From the NCBI RefSeq assembly GCF_019175285.1, contig NC_056529.1, positions 21,317,853-21,381,852 of the forward strand: DNA of 64,000 nt, written 5' to 3'. The position numbers were made by a program, and so were the translations under genes. The notes under the pieces were generated by a model, which worked only from the letters and a program-made list of their open reading frames with translations, did no database searches and was not told where the DNA came from. Source of the DNA: Sceloporus undulatus. Taxonomy: Eukaryota > Chordata > Lepidosauria > Squamata > Phrynosomatidae. Below are positions 63,450 to 64,000 of this stretch, piece by piece. Numbering within the stretch: the first letter of the stretch is position 1; every line of letters starts with the position of its first letter.

Positions 63450-63630
63450 ATCATAAGGTTATCTTGGCAAGTTTAATGTGAGAGGGTTTGCCCTTGCCTT
63501 CCTCTGAGGCTAAGAGACTGTGACCTGCTCAAGGTCAACCAATGGGCTTTTTTATGCCCAACCAGAGATTCGAACCCTGATCTCTAGGGTCATAGTTCAA
63601 TGCTCAAACCACTACACCATGCTGGCTGTC
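63450..63630 (-). mobile_element. Sauria/ACA-type SINE, inverted
   Basis: TATCTTGGCAAGTTTAATG, CCTTCCTCTGAGGCTAAGAG, CAGAGATTCGAACCCTGATC and CACTACACCATGCTGGCTGT, in reverse order. Confidence 0.92.
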
Positions 63631-64000
63631 CTCATTCAGAATACATGGTAACTCAGTTCTAGGTCATAACTGCAACTAGCTCTTCCTACTCTTTGGGGGA
63701 AGGAGTGTTGCAACAGGGCAACTATTGGCCTCATTCCCACTACCTTTTAAACCAGATCGCAATTCTGTTTGAACCAGTTCAAATGATCCTGGTTCCCACT
63801 TAAATCGAATTCTTAAAGCAATTCGGCATGCATCTTTTTGACACTGATTTTTTCCCATGTCTTTCTCGATACATCGATTTTGCACAAGTATGAACCAGAT
63901 GCAGATTGGAATCAATTTAAATTTGCCTTTCAGCCGGCTGGACCGGGTCCATTTTGAACCAATTCATTCATGAATGAGAACCACATGTGGATTATTTTAG
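63631..64000. other. Right edge, no gene seen
   Basis: Contains AACCAGATCGCAATTCTG, AACCAGTTCAAATGATCC and related AACCxGwTC phrases, and inverted GGTTCATACTT-like text, which look like a decayed repeat. The rest of the GPCR gene must lie further right. Confidence 0.5.

Overview
The window is nuclear DNA from a vertebrate, almost certainly a squamate reptile and probably an iguanian-type lizard. The clues are the many tRNA-derived SINEs of the Sauria/ACA type, CR1 LINE 3' ends, Tigger-like and hAT-like short DNA elements, and a very common foldback element carrying the phrase CTACAAATCCCAGGATT. The species cannot be named from sequence alone. Gene order and orientation match human 16q24.3 read in reverse: SPATA2L(+), CDK10(-), SPATA33(-), CHMP1A(+), DPEP1(-), SULT5A1(+), then the last exon of a GPCR(-).

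Layout: 1-1.3 kb is microsatellite-rich upstream DNA and the SPATA2L promoter. SPATA2L (two coding exons) runs to 5.5 kb, with its 3' UTR to about 6.55 kb. CDK10 (13 coding exons, minus) lies at 8.6-16.44 kb. SPATA33 (3 coding exons, minus) and CHMP1A (7 coding exons, plus) diverge from a CpG-rich promoter at 22.3-22.64 kb. CHMP1A ends at 31.3 kb with a 3' UTR to about 32.76 kb. DPEP1 (10 coding exons, minus) lies at 37.65-45.1 kb. SULT5A1 (6 exons, plus) spans 46.66-58.2 kb. A class A GPCR 3' exon sits at 62.6-62.93 kb. The rest is repeats.

I rebuilt exons by translating both strands and checking GT/AG borders and phase. CDK10 (373 aa), CHMP1A (196 aa), DPEP1 (414 aa), SPATA33 (123 aa) and SPATA2L (448 aa) all give uninterrupted spliced frames. 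SULT5A1 is intact from exon 2 to exon 6, but its apparent exon 1 reads only across more than one frame.

The genes do not form one pathway; they are a conserved vertebrate neighbourhood. CHMP1A is an ESCRT-III subunit, CDK10 a cyclin-M-dependent kinase, SPATA2L a PUB-domain adaptor of the SPATA2 family, SPATA33 a testis-linked adaptor, DPEP1 a GPI-anchored zinc dipeptidase, and SULT5A1 a cytosolic sulfotransferase.

I found no new multi-gene system. The most interesting points are the broken SULT5A1 first exon, homologous sequence in SULT5A1 introns 2 and 4, a 33-bp minisatellite grown inside a SINE in DPEP1 that also occurs in CDK10, several long hairpin elements, and an unidentified GPCR with NCFVY in place of the NPxxY motif.
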